Shown here: in pieces, positions 16,878-26,800 of the stretch
How the letters are laid out: each line of letters opens with the position of its first letter
Position numbering within the stretch: the first letter of the stretch is position 1
The notes under the pieces: model-generated
What the model was told of the DNA's origin: nothing
The model's input: the letters and a program-made list of their open reading frames with translations, nothing else
The model's database searches: none
Assembly: GCF_027111335.1 (NCBI RefSeq)
Contig: NZ_CP114288.1
Span: forward strand, 2,790,001 to 2,854,000
DNA length: 64,000 bases
Direction of reading: 5' to 3'
DNA from: Flavobacterium aquiphilum
GTDB lineage: Bacteria; Bacteroidota; Bacteroidia; Flavobacteriales; Flavobacteriaceae
Program-made: the position numbers and the translations under genes

Positions 16878-16902
16878 TTATTTTTGAAATCAAAAACACA
16901 GA

Positions 16903-17766
16903 ATGATTTCATATAATCCAAAGGTTTGGTTAGTTTACATTTTTCGTTTTCACAGATCGGACTCCTTTAGAAATTTACTACCGGGATTAGTTTTTTTCTC
17001 AATATATACGGCTATAATTGCCTATTTAGAAATTGATTACTTCAAATTGGAGGATACTAGCCACGTCAAGAACCTTTATGTGATTCATGGTACTTTGGGG
17101 TTTGTAATCTCGTTATTATTGGCCTACAGAATCAATTCGGCTTATGATCGTTGGTGGGAAGGAAGAAAATTATGGGGTGCTTTGATGAACAGCAGCCGAA
17201 ATTTTGCCATAAAACTTTCTGTTATGTTGAAGGACGAAAAGGATTTGGCTTATTTCAGGAAAATGATTCCAAGTTATGCTTCGATTTTGAACAAACATTT
17301 GAAAGATGAGGAAATCAGTATGATGCTCTTTGATAATGTGGATTTAATGATAGATCATCATAAACATAGACCAAATCAGGTTGCTAAAATGATGTTTCAA
17401 AAAATAAACGATTTGTATGTTTCCCATAAAATTACAGGTGAGCAATTAATTATTTTAAATAATGAATTTCAATCTTTCACTGATATATGTGGCGCTTGTG
17501 AGCGAATAAAAAACACTCCTATCCCCTATTCCTACAGTACTTTTATCAAAAAATTCATATTCGTTTTTGTTTTTACATTGCCCTATGCTTATAGTTTGAC
17601 ATTGGGATATTATGTAATTCCGGTGGTTTCTTTGATTTTTTACGTGTTGGTAAGTATCGAATTAATTTCCGAAGAAATTGAAGAGCCTTTTGGTTATGAT
17701 GATAACGATTTGCCTATCAGAAAAATAGCTGAAAATATTAAAAAATATGTTGAAGAATTGATTTGA
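16903..17766 (+). CDS. Bestrophin-family ion channel (UPF0187)
   Basis: Pentameric anion/cation channel family of the inner membrane. Four hydrophobic segments are visible: two in residues 24-70 and two in residues 215-250. The bestrophin motif SAYDRWWEGRKLWGALMNSSRN lies near residues 77-98, followed by a helical cytosolic region and ending IEEPFGYDDNDLP, the family's conserved C-terminal acidic motif. 287 residues is normal. It starts 25 nt after the TolC gene and may be co-transcribed. Confidence 0.88.
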   Translation: MISYNPKVWLVYIFRFHRSDSFRNLLPGLVFFSIYTAIIAYLEIDYFKLEDTSHVKNLYVIHGTLGFVISLLLAYRINSAYDRWWEGRKLWGALMNSSRNFAIKLSVMLKDEKDLAYFRKMIPSYASILNKHLKDEEISMMLFDNVDLMIDHHKHRPNQVAKMMFQKINDLYVSHKITGEQLIILNNEFQSFTDICGACERIKNTPIPYSYSTFIKKFIFVFVFTLPYAYSLTLGYYVIPVVSLIFYVLVSIELISEEIEEPFGYDDNDLPIRKIAENIKKYVEELI

Positions 17767-17790
17767 TTTTTGAAAATCTATCACAATATT

Positions 17791-18312
17791 ATGGCAAACC
17801 TAAACTCGTTTCATAACGATTTGAAAATAGCTAAGGAGCTTGTTTATGATGTATGCAATTTTACATTGAGCAATCCTAAATTAAATTCTGAAAGCGAAGA
17901 TTATGCAGCGTGCTCATTTGAACTCAATAATAAAATTGTTCAATACCGTGCTTCCAAAATTACACCAACCAAAACAGGTCAATTTGTAACTATTTGGAAA
18001 AGAAGCAAGAATGGGATAACAGAACCATTTGATGTGTCTGATGAAATTGATTTTTTTATTATTTCGTCAAGAAGTGGTGAAAATTTTGGGCAATTTATTT
18101 TCCCAAAAAATGTGTTGGCCGATAAAGGAATTCTAACACAAAACGGCGTCTCAGGGAAAAGAGGTATTCGAGTTTATCCGCCCTGGGATATTCCAAAAAG
18201 CAAACAAGCCGAAAAAACACAAAATTGGCAAATCAACTATTTCGTGACAATTAAAACAAATGCGATTGACAATCTTGATTTAGCTAAGAAATTATTGAAT
18301 CAAAGTCATTGA
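17791..18312 (+). CDS. MepB family protein
   Basis: MepB-like protein of unknown activity; in Staphylococcus mepB lies in the mepRAB efflux operon. Recognised by YRASKITPTKTGQFVTIWKR and the GKRGIRVYPPWD stretch near the C-terminus. About 173 residues, cytoplasmic. The ATG at 17791 is preferred; an in-frame TTG at 17770 would add seven residues. It follows the bestrophin gene closely. The linkage with an efflux set upstream is suggestive but unproven. Confidence 0.8.
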   Translation: MANLNSFHNDLKIAKELVYDVCNFTLSNPKLNSESEDYAACSFELNNKIVQYRASKITPTKTGQFVTIWKRSKNGITEPFDVSDEIDFFIISSRSGENFGQFIFPKNVLADKGILTQNGVSGKRGIRVYPPWDIPKSKQAEKTQNWQINYFVTIKTNAIDNLDLAKKLLNQSH

Positions 18313-18367
18313 AAAACAATTTTGGATACTAATTTAATCCACAAATTCTATTCAAAAACCAAATAAA

Positions 18368-18402
18368 TTGTTTCTTACTCCAAATAGCAATTCTTATATT
18401 TG
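18368..18402 (+). promoter_or_regulatory. Predicted promoter of pheT
   Basis: TTG at 18368 and TATATTTG at 18395-18402 (TAnnTTTG), 21 nt before the pheT ATG. Confidence 0.6.
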
Positions 18403-18423
18403 CATTCTTATTAAAATTCTCAA

Positions 18424-20844
18424 ATGAAAATATCTTACAACTGGTTAAAACAATTCATAAAAATAGACTGGAAATCAGAAGAAACGGCTGCATTATTGAC
18501 TGATTTAGGTCTTGAAGTAGAAGTAGTAGAAAAATACCAATCGGTAAAAGGCGGATTAGAAGGTATTGTCGTAGGACACGTTCTTACCTGTGTGCCTCAT
18601 CCCGATGCCGATAGATTGAAAGTTACAACTGTTGATTTAGGAGACGGTGTGCCTATTCAAATCGTTTGTGGTGCTAGTAATGTTGATGCTGGGCAAAAAG
18701 TACCCGTAGCAACGATTGGAACTGTTTTATATGATAAAGAAGGAAATTCTTTTACTATTAAAAAAGGAAAAATCAGAGGTCAGGAAAGTCATGGGATGAT
18801 TTGTGCCGAAGATGAATTAGGTCTAGGCGAAAGTCATGAAGGAATAATGGTACTTGATGATTCAATTCCTGCAGGAACATTGGCTTCGACAGTTTTTAAA
18901 ATAGAAAATGACGAAGTTTTTGAGATTGGTTTAACGCCAAACCGTGCCGATGCAATGAGTCATTTTGGAACCGCACGTGATTTAAGAGCAGGGCTTATTC
19001 AAAGAGGAACAAATATCGAATTAATTACTCCTTCGGTAAGTAATTTTAGAGTAGATAAAAAAATCTTGAAAATTGATGTTGATGTAAAAGATGCTCATCT
19101 TGCACCAAGATATTGTGGAGTAACTATTTCCGGACTTACTGTGAAAGAATCTCCGGAATGGTTGAAAAACAGATTGAAAGCCATCGGAATCAATCCAAAG
19201 AATAATATTGTAGATGTAACTAATTATGTATTACATGATTTAGGTCAGCCACTACACGCTTTTGACGCTTCAAAAATAAACGGAAAAGTTATTGTAAAAA
19301 CACTTCCTGCAGGAACCAAGTTCACAACTTTGGACGAAGTGGAAAGAACGTTGCATGAAGAAGATTTGATGATTTGCGATGAAAAAGGCCCGATGTGTAT
19401 TGCAGGTGTTTTTGGAGGAGTAAAATCTGGAGTGACAGATACAACGACTTCTATTTTCCTTGAAAGCGCTTATTTTAATCCGGTTAGTATTCGTAAATCG
19501 GCCAAAAGACATCAATTGAATACAGATGCTTCTTTTAGATTTGAAAGAGGAATCGATCCAAGTATTACTGAATATGCTTTGAAAAGAGCAGCTTTGTTGA
19601 TTAAAGAAGTAGGTGGTGGAGAAATTACATCTGACATTATTGATATTTACCCAAAGAAAATTGAAGGCTTTAGTGTATTCTTGAATTTCAAAAATGTAGC
19701 CAGAATCATAGGCCAGGAATTGCCAAAAGATACTATTAAGCAAATTTTGGCTTCTTTGGAGATTAAAGTTAATAGTGTTTCTGAAGTTGGTTTAGGATTA
19801 ACAATTCCTGCTTACCGCGTTGATGTACAAAGAGAAATTGATGTTATCGAAGAAATTTTAAGAGTATATGGATATAACAATATTGTATTCTCTAAAAAAT
19901 TAAACGCTACAGTTTCCAATTCTCCAAGAAACGAAGATTATAAGGTACAAAATATTGTTGCTTCCCAATTGAATTCCCAAGGATTTCATGAAATGATGGC
20001 TAATTCATTGACTACCGCTTCTTATGTACAACTTTCAGAAATGTTGAAAGAGGAATACAACGTAACAATGTTAAACCCGTTAAGCAGTGATTTGGCCACA
20101 ATGCGTCAGTCGTTGTTGTTTTCAGGTTTGGAAGCGATATCCTATAATATCAACCGTAAAAATTCGGATTTAAAATTATTTGAATTTGGAAAATCATACC
20201 ATAAATTCCTTTCGGGTTACGAGGAAATCAAGCATTTAACTTTGTTCCAAACAGGAAACAGAAACCAAGAAACTTGGACCAATGCTCAAAAGCCTTCAGA
20301 TTTCTTTTTATTCAAGGGATATGTAGAAGCTATTTTGTCAAGATTAGGAATTTCGAATTCAAAAAGTGTTCCTGTAAAATCGGATGTGTTTTCAGAAGGA
20401 ATTGCTTTTGGATTAGGAAATGATACATTAGTTGAATTTGGTGTTGTAAAAAAATCAGTTTTAAAGCATTTTGGAATTAAACAAGAAGTTTTATATGCCG
20501 ATTTTAATTGGGCAAATGTTTTGAAAGTGATGTCGGCTAAAATTAAATTCACAGAAATTCCAAAATATCCGGAAGTTCGTAGAGATTTAGCTTTGATGGT
20601 GGATCAAAATGTCACTTATGATTCCATTTATTCTATCGCCAGACAAACTGAAAAATCGTTGTTGAAAAACATTAATCTGTTTGATGTATATGAAGGACAA
20701 AATTTACCGGAGGGTAAAAAATCCTATGCTTTGAGTTTTACGATTCAGGATACCAATAAAACTCTTGAAGATGCTCAAATAGATAAAATTATGAGTAAAC
20801 TAATTAAGAATTTTGAAACGGAGCTTGGAGCTAGTTTGAGATAA
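18424..20844 (+). CDS. pheT: Phenylalanine--tRNA ligase beta subunit
   Basis: Beta chain of the alpha2-beta2 phenylalanyl-tRNA synthetase. Domains in order: N-terminal MKISYNWLKQFI; tRNA-binding OB fold (VVGHVLTCVPHPDADRLKVT) near residues 46-65; B3/B4 editing domain with FERGID near residue 375; B5; catalytic-like core; and C-terminal FDX-ACB anticodon-binding domain (FTEIPKYPEVRRDLALMVD near 713). 806 residues is normal. Its own promoter precedes it and a strong terminator follows. pheS is not in the window, so the subunits are encoded apart, as is common in this phylum. Confidence 0.97.
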   Translation: MKISYNWLKQFIKIDWKSEETAALLTDLGLEVEVVEKYQSVKGGLEGIVVGHVLTCVPHPDADRLKVTTVDLGDGVPIQIVCGASNVDAGQKVPVATIGTVLYDKEGNSFTIKKGKIRGQESHGMICAEDELGLGESHEGIMVLDDSIPAGTLASTVFKIENDEVFEIGLTPNRADAMSHFGTARDLRAGLIQRGTNIELITPSVSNFRVDKKILKIDVDVKDAHLAPRYCGVTISGLTVKESPEWLKNRLKAIGINPKNNIVDVTNYVLHDLGQPLHAFDASKINGKVIVKTLPAGTKFTTLDEVERTLHEEDLMICDEKGPMCIAGVFGGVKSGVTDTTTSIFLESAYFNPVSIRKSAKRHQLNTDASFRFERGIDPSITEYALKRAALLIKEVGGGEITSDIIDIYPKKIEGFSVFLNFKNVARIIGQELPKDTIKQILASLEIKVNSVSEVGLGLTIPAYRVDVQREIDVIEEILRVYGYNNIVFSKKLNATVSNSPRNEDYKVQNIVASQLNSQGFHEMMANSLTTASYVQLSEMLKEEYNVTMLNPLSSDLATMRQSLLFSGLEAISYNINRKNSDLKLFEFGKSYHKFLSGYEEIKHLTLFQTGNRNQETWTNAQKPSDFFLFKGYVEAILSRLGISNSKSVPVKSDVFSEGIAFGLGNDTLVEFGVVKKSVLKHFGIKQEVLYADFNWANVLKVMSAKIKFTEIPKYPEVRRDLALMVDQNVTYDSIYSIARQTEKSLLKNINLFDVYEGQNLPEGKKSYALSFTIQDTNKTLEDAQIDKIMSKLIKNFETELGASLR

Positions 20845-20865
20845 TTTTAAGCTAAAATAATAGTT

Positions 20866-20900
20866 ACTCCCAATCTTTATTAAGGATTGGGAGTTTTTTT
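20866..20900 (+). terminator. Rho-independent terminator of pheT
   Basis: ACTCCCAATC / GATTGGGAGT, a 10-bp perfect stem with a 9-nt loop followed by T7. Confidence 0.9.
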
Positions 20901-20919
20901 ATCTTCTTAATTTTATTTT

Positions 20920-21420
20920 GCAAGACTTTATAGCATTAGCAAAATTCATACTAGTAAAAGAAAGCGGGCAGGAACTCAAGGTATTAAAGAGAAAATAGCC
21001 TGTCTATTTAAAGAACCGAATACAAATGTTACTGGTTTTAAAAAGAGTGAGGTATTGTTAAGTAAAGAGGTTTTTTTAAATCCTGATAATCAATTAAAAT
21101 ACTACTCAAAAATGGAGATCTTCCTATTCTACAAACGGGATTGATGACTTATTGCATGATGGTAGGATTGGCTTTAACCCCTCAATAATCAGTGCTGATT
21201 TGCATTAGACAATAGAAAAAAGAATGCATTCGCCTAAAGAAGCTTTACTTTCTATACTGATTTAGTTCAATGGATAACTGGTGATTATATCTCGGAAGGC
21301 ATTAATTATAAGACGATAAATAGCTATGTAAAAAGACATTTTGGAGCGAAAATTAAAGTTGCTCGTAAAAATCATGTCAATAAAAATGAACTAGCTGTAG
21401 ATAATTTAAAAAAAATCCCT
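20920..21420 (+). pseudogene. Decayed IS630-type transposase relic
   Basis: Three frames together give fragments in the order expected for an IS630-family transposase N-terminal half: SGQELKVLKRK, then LFKEPNTNVTGFKKSEVLLS, then GIDDLLHDGRIGFNPSII, and GINYKTINSYVKRHFGAKIK followed by VARKNHVNKNE. Several stops and frameshifts separate them, and the DDE catalytic half is absent. Assignment is by pattern recognition of the helix-turn-helix part; moderately sure. Confidence 0.55.
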
Positions 21421-21443
21421 TTAATCTATGAAGTAATATTGTT

Positions 21444-21522
21444 AATCTACTTGATTAATAATGAATTATATTTGAATAAATAAGAGACAAATCAAAACAT
21501 TTTTGATTTGTCTCTTATGGTG
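21444..21522 (+). repeat. Island-end repeat, copy 1 (diverged)
   Basis: About 80 bp: a relic of the end of the serine recombinase gene, a perfect hairpin at 21484-21514 (GAGACAAATCAAAA, loop CAT, and complement), then TTATGGTG. Compared with copies 2 and 3 the stem has GAGAC/GTCTC in place of GGGAC/GTCCC. Homology with copy 2 continues rightward through CCTTACGAACC to about 21565. Confidence 0.8.
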
Positions 21523-21565
21523 ACCTTACGAACCATTTTTTACAGGATTTAAAGAAATTTGGAGT

Positions 21566-21735
21566 TGAATTATTCCTGCCGTTTTTCACCACCAGCAAAG
21601 AAGGAGCTGGAATTGGTTTGACTTTGTGCAAAAGTATTGGCGAAGCATATGGAGGTTACTCGCCTATAGAAAAAATGACGATGGTAAAACTACTTTCGTA
21701 ATTTGTTTGGGGATTAACAACACAGGTATTTAAAT
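21566..21735 (+). pseudogene. Histidine kinase C-terminal relic (HATPase domain)
   Basis: The frame reads ELFLPFFTTSKEGAGIGLTL and continues CKSIGEAYGG, the F-box/G2-box end of a sensor kinase ATPase domain. After a one-base shift it continues NDDGKTTFVICLGIN to a stop. Everything upstream (sensor, DHp, N box) is absent; it abuts the repeat at 21444-21565. A remnant of a gene cut by element insertion or deletion. Confidence 0.65.
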
Positions 21736-21855
21736 AAATTCTTAAGCAGTTTTTATACTGGCAATCTTTTGTTTTAAATTTGCGAGCTGCAACAAGTGGG
21801 AACACTAAGTATAAACTTCTCACGTTTGGTCAAAATTAAATTGAATAAAGAGAAA

Positions 21856-23313
21856 GTGAAAAAAGTGGAAAATGCCAAAGGAAACTGGACTATTTGTAAG
21901 GAATGTCAGGGACGTGGTAAAAAAAGTCGGGGGCTGAGCGATAAAGCACGACGCAACTATCAAATCGCACTCGACGAATTTAAAAAGACGAAAGGCGAAG
22001 GAATAGCTCCAATTCAACCGAAAGGTCACTTGTACACCTGTTTAAATTGTAACGGTTCGGGGTTGCTCCGTTCTGCTAATGCTCCTATGGCGGATAAAGA
22101 AAACTACCCGCACCTTGCCATTATTGGTGGAGGTATTGGAGGTGTAGCTCTGGCTGTGGCTTGTTTGCACCGCGGAATTCCTTTTACACTATATGAACGC
22201 GATAGCAACTTTGATGCTCGATCTCAGGGTTACGGACTCACTTTGCAACAAGCTAGTAAAGCGATTGAGGGATTGGGTATTTTCTCGTTAGATGAAGGGA
22301 TAATTTCAACAAGACATATAGTTCATACTACAGAAGGAAAAGTGATTGGTGAATGGGGAATCAGAAAATGGGTTCAGTCAGACACTAAAACTTTTCAGAA
22401 ACGAACAAATGTGCATATCGCGCGGCAATCTTTGCGTCGTGCACTATTGGAACAACTCGGCGGAAATGATAGAATACAATGGGGGCACCAGTTACTAGAT
22501 TTTAAGGAATGTGATGGTAAAGGTGTTGAGTTAAGTTTTCAAGTGGAAGGAAAGAAAAAGAGTTGCAAGGCAGATCTTGTGGTTGGAGCCGATGGTATTC
22601 GTAGTTCGGTGCGCAGGTTGTTGATTGGTGAGAATAGTACCCCTTTACGTTATCTGGATTGTATTGTGATATTGGGTATTTGTCCTTTGAGTGCCCTCGA
22701 AGGTCATACAAATTCTTTACTTGACTCTGCCACAGTATTTCAAACCGCCAATGGCAATGAGCGAATCTACGTGATGCCCTATACGGCAGACTCGGTGATG
22801 TGGCAACTTAGTTTTCCAATGCAAGAGAAGGAAGCAAAAGCTTTAAGTGCTCAAGGACCTCGGGCACTCAAAGAGGAGGCCTGTCGCAGAACGCAATGGC
22901 ACGATCCTATTCCGCAGATTTTAGCAGCGACCCAGGAAGCTCAGATTTCGGGTTATCCCGTCTATGACAGAGAATTACTCAAGCCAGAAATGTTGGAGAA
23001 AGGAAGGCAAGTGACTCTGATTGGAGATGCGGCGCACCCCATGAGTCCATTCAAAGGACAGGGAGCAAATCAAGCGCTGCTGGATGCACTCATGCTGGCC
23101 CGGGGGATTGCAAAAGGATGTAGGCCTTTATCGCAATGGAGAAAAGCTGGAGTGAGGGAAAGCGTATTAGCTGGGTTTGAAGCAGAAATGTTAGAACGTA
23201 GTGCTACAAAAGTCAAAGATTCAGCAGAGGCTGCGCAATTTCTGCATTCCGAAATCGTGCTTCATGAGGGTGATGAGCCCAGAGGACGGTGTTTAAAGAA
23301 AAAATGTACTTGA
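21856..23313 (+). CDS. FAD-dependent monooxygenase with N-terminal DnaJ-like Cys-pair domain
   Basis: Flavoprotein aromatic-hydroxylase type. After about 80 residues comes the FAD-binding AIIGGGIGGVALAVACLHRG; then VVGADGIRSSVRRL (DG motif) and LIGDAAHPMSPFKGQGANQA (GD motif). The N-terminus carries two CxxCxGxG-like motifs, CKECQGRG and CLNCNGSG, resembling half a DnaJ zinc domain. The GTG at 21856 (VKKVENAKGNW) is my preferred start; an in-frame GTG at 21796 would add 20 residues. The last residues (KKKCT) run into the 23303-23382 repeat, so the native C-terminus may have been replaced. It lies between two copies of the island-end repeat. Substrate unknown; relation to Tet(X) is only at superfamily level. 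Confidence 0.82.
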   Translation: MKKVENAKGNWTICKECQGRGKKSRGLSDKARRNYQIALDEFKKTKGEGIAPIQPKGHLYTCLNCNGSGLLRSANAPMADKENYPHLAIIGGGIGGVALAVACLHRGIPFTLYERDSNFDARSQGYGLTLQQASKAIEGLGIFSLDEGIISTRHIVHTTEGKVIGEWGIRKWVQSDTKTFQKRTNVHIARQSLRRALLEQLGGNDRIQWGHQLLDFKECDGKGVELSFQVEGKKKSCKADLVVGADGIRSSVRRLLIGENSTPLRYLDCIVILGICPLSALEGHTNSLLDSATVFQTANGNERIYVMPYTADSVMWQLSFPMQEKEAKALSAQGPRALKEEACRRTQWHDPIPQILAATQEAQISGYPVYDRELLKPEMLEKGRQVTLIGDAAHPMSPFKGQGANQALLDALMLARGIAKGCRPLSQWRKAGVRESVLAGFEAEMLERSATKVKDSAEAAQFLHSEIVLHEGDEPRGRCLKKKCT

Positions 23314-23382
23314 TTAACAAGTAATTAGATTCAAATAAAAAAGGGACAAATCAAAATATTTTTGATTTGTCCCTTATGGTGG
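23303..23382 (+). repeat. Island-end repeat, copy 2 (candidate attL)
   Basis: 78 of 80 positions match 51311-51390. It contains the perfect hairpin 23343-23373 (14-bp arms, GGGACAAATCAAAA) and ends TTATGGTGG, the last bases corresponding to the tRNA-Val 3' end at the other copy. The sequence to its right (CCTTACGAACC...) is shared with copy 1, not with copy 3. Confidence 0.85.
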
Positions 23383-23827
23383 TCCTTACGAACCTGTTTT
23401 CGAACCATTTTATGCAAGATTTGAAGAAATTATGTAAATTATAAATTTGATAAAACTCAAATTAATCTGGTTCAAATCCTACCAAGGTCACTATTTTTAT
23501 AAATAATTAAAGTGAACGTAATTGGACAAAATTCGAACCTTTTGTTAGAAGATTTGAAACTATTAGCTGGCTGTTTTGAGGATGTTTTGTAAAACAAACT
23601 TAATTAAATAAGACGGCTTTAATATAAACTATTGTTGGTGCTAATAAAAAAGAAAATTTAATCATGAAAACTATCTTTAACTTTATGTCTATTTTATACT
23701 TACAAATCCAAATTAGATTTAATACCTTTTCTATGACATTGATTTAAGCCTTTTCATGTTTTAAAAAGTATCTGATTTTTACTTTATAAGTAACTAATAG
23801 ACTTCGTAAGTTTACGACGATATAAAA
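23383..23827. other. Non-coding stretch inside island left end
   Basis: No supportable gene. The first 50 bp repeat the sequence right of copy 1 (CCTTACGAACC..., GATTTGAAGAAATT). The remainder is AT-rich without a convincing hairpin or ORF. Confidence 0.5.
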
Positions 23828-26800
23828 CTATTTGTTTAATGATGATAAAAAGAATTGCATTCCTCTGAAATCTCCAGTTCCATCACCTGAGTTCCTATCA
23901 TAGGTATGTTGTTTGACTTGATACATTAGTAAGTAATTATTATTATTCATATACTCTAATAATAAGTCATTTCTAAAATACTCAAAATTTTGAGAATAAT
24001 AATCTTCCTCAAAATCAAAAGATTTGTGTGAAATAATTTTATTTTCATCAAGTATTTGAAGATTCTTTGTATCTGCTTTTAGACCTAATTGTTTTCCGAT
24101 ATTTGTATTTGGAATGGTTGAACTAATTGTTGGAATCACTTTTGAATTACTTTCCCATAAATAATCAATAAGAGACGCTTCAAATTCAAAAGATATTCTT
24201 TTTTTCTTCGTGATTTTATAAAATTTATTAAGATCTTCTTTTTTATATTTTTTTGGATAATGTATTATATCAAAAGGAGTTACCATGCGTTCAATTTCTT
24301 CTTCATCTTCTAAAGGCAATTCTTTATGATTTAAACTTGTAATTGGAATATTGTCAGCCCAATATAATTCGCCAAAATAAACTTTTGACAATGAACTTCT
24401 TGAAGTAACAACATCATCTTTCCAATCAAATTCTCTGCCTAATATGTCATCAATACTTCCAGAAATTGATTCTTTTTTAATAAAGAATGAATCAATTAAT
24501 AAAAATGACCTATTATCATAAGATTCAGATTGCCTTTGATTAATAAAACCAGATAATAAAGTAAAATCTTTATTTTCAAATAAGCTTAATAATGAATCAT
24601 ACATAGGCTTGTAAACCCAATTTTGGCTTTCATCTATATGTGAAAATAAATCCTCGAAATACAATTTTTCATTAAATGTGATAGGTTTTGGATTAGTAAT
24701 CTCAATTTCAATATCACCTAATCTAGAATAATGCCTTTCATATTCTGAATCTTCTTCTCTCCATACATCTAGCTTTCCTTCATTTAGCAGATGACCTGCA
24801 TAATCAAAGAAAGACATCCAAGAATATTTTTTACCTAGTCTGTCAATTTTATCTTCTACCCCATATAATGATTCACCATTTTTAAATTTTAATTCTGTTT
24901 TACTTAACTCTGTCTGATTTGGTATATAACCAAGATTCAATATTTGTCTATAAATATTAGCTGTATTTATTAATCTATTTTCATTCTCTCTTTTTTCTAA
25001 TCGAGGTATTGTATAATGAACAAAATCTCCTCTCAAAGGATCAGGATTATCACTTAATGTCCAATGCAAATATATTTCTCTAACTTTTTCGACATCAAAT
25101 TTTTCAATTTCAAACCAACTATCAATCGTAAATTTATAATTATTGAAATTATCAATTTCAATTTCAGAAATAGTAAAAACTCCTTTGTGTATTGCTAAAT
25201 CAACTAAATGTTTTATGGAATCAACAACAATATAATTGTATTTAGGATTTGTTGGATTTTGTCCAAACTGCAAATTATATATTCTGTTAATATTTTCTTT
25301 TAATGCTGAATTTATAAATTCTTCATTATTTTGGTTTTTGAGGCATAAACCATAACAAATCGAAACTAATCTTTCATAAATGTATGATTTATTAATATTT
25401 GAGTATTCGAAAACCTTATCGAATAATAATTGAGGATACTTATTAAAATAACCTAATAAAACTACAGTTACACTATCTCTTAATTCTCTTATAGTAGTTT
25501 CTAATACCCAAATAAAAAAATCAACTAATAGCTCTCGGTTTTGAATTTCATCAAGGATCAATTCACCACTTAAAACATTTGATACAAGACCGTCAATCTT
25601 ATAGTAATTTTCATAGATCAGTTTCGTCCAAGTATATTCAAAATCATTACTATTCAAAAATATAAGTTGGGATTTAATAAAATCAAAGTTTAAAGGAGAT
25701 TCTATGTCAAAAAAAGTTGTGCTAAATCCATTTAGTATTTCGTTAATATCTTCTTTATTAGTTAAAGTACCAATGATTATTTGCTGAAGAGCAGCTGTTT
25801 TAAGATTAGATTTTTCATTTTTTAATGTAATTAAAGTGAATTTTTTTATGATAGGGTTGCTAATGTACTGCTGAAATAATAATGAATTCACATCTGATTC
25901 CAATATTAAAAACTTTATAATATCATCCTTTAATTGATGTGTGGGCTCAACGGTTCCAATTATTTTATTTATAAAAAAATCGGTGTTTACTATAGCATCA
26001 ATTGAACCATATTCCTGAATTAATTTTTTAGCTAACAAATAGCCCCCAACTTCTTGTTGTGTATGAATTACAACATCTCTTCCATTATGATTTTCATCTA
26101 AATAAATTAAATATTCTGATAAAATTTCATTACCAATAGTATCATGTACATTAATCACATTTTGATTTTGCATTAAAGAATGAAACTGCATTAAAGGAAT
26201 ATTTGCCTCTAAATTATTAATCATAGCATTTGAGCATCTATCAATGCCATCATTCACTTGATCTATTGTTCCTAAACCTAGTTTTTGTTTAACTTTATGT
26301 GAAAGATTTAAAATGTACTTTTCAAAAACATCTTTAAATCCATGTAATCCAAAAATAGCTTCAACTTCAATTTCTTTTGATGGATTTAGCATTTGACAAT
26401 ATAAATCAATTAACAAAGGTGTCTTAAAATAGAAAATATCATCAATATTTAGTTGGTTAAAAGTAATTTTATAATGGTCAAAATATTTACTAACAACTGA
26501 TTCTAAATTAGTATTATCAAAGCCACTTAATTCAAAATTTGAATATGGAATTTGATTATTACTCCAAATTCTAGATATATATGAAGTTCTAAGTGTGGCA
26601 ACCAAATAAACAAAATGATAATTACTTAAAAGCTGAATAAATGTATCGAAATTCTTCTCCCATATTTTACTAAATCCTTCATTTGCAAATGTTGTTTCGT
26701 TTAAACCATCAAAAATTAAAACAACTCTTTTAGCTAATGTTTCTCCATATGTATTAATGTTATCTAAAACTTCTTCAATAGAATAATTAATAGGCACTAA

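Noticed and set aside
21856..23313. Tetracycline-inactivating Tet(X)
   Set aside because: FAD motifs are shared by the whole superfamily; the N-terminal Cys domain and overall sequence do not match Tet(X) as I know it.
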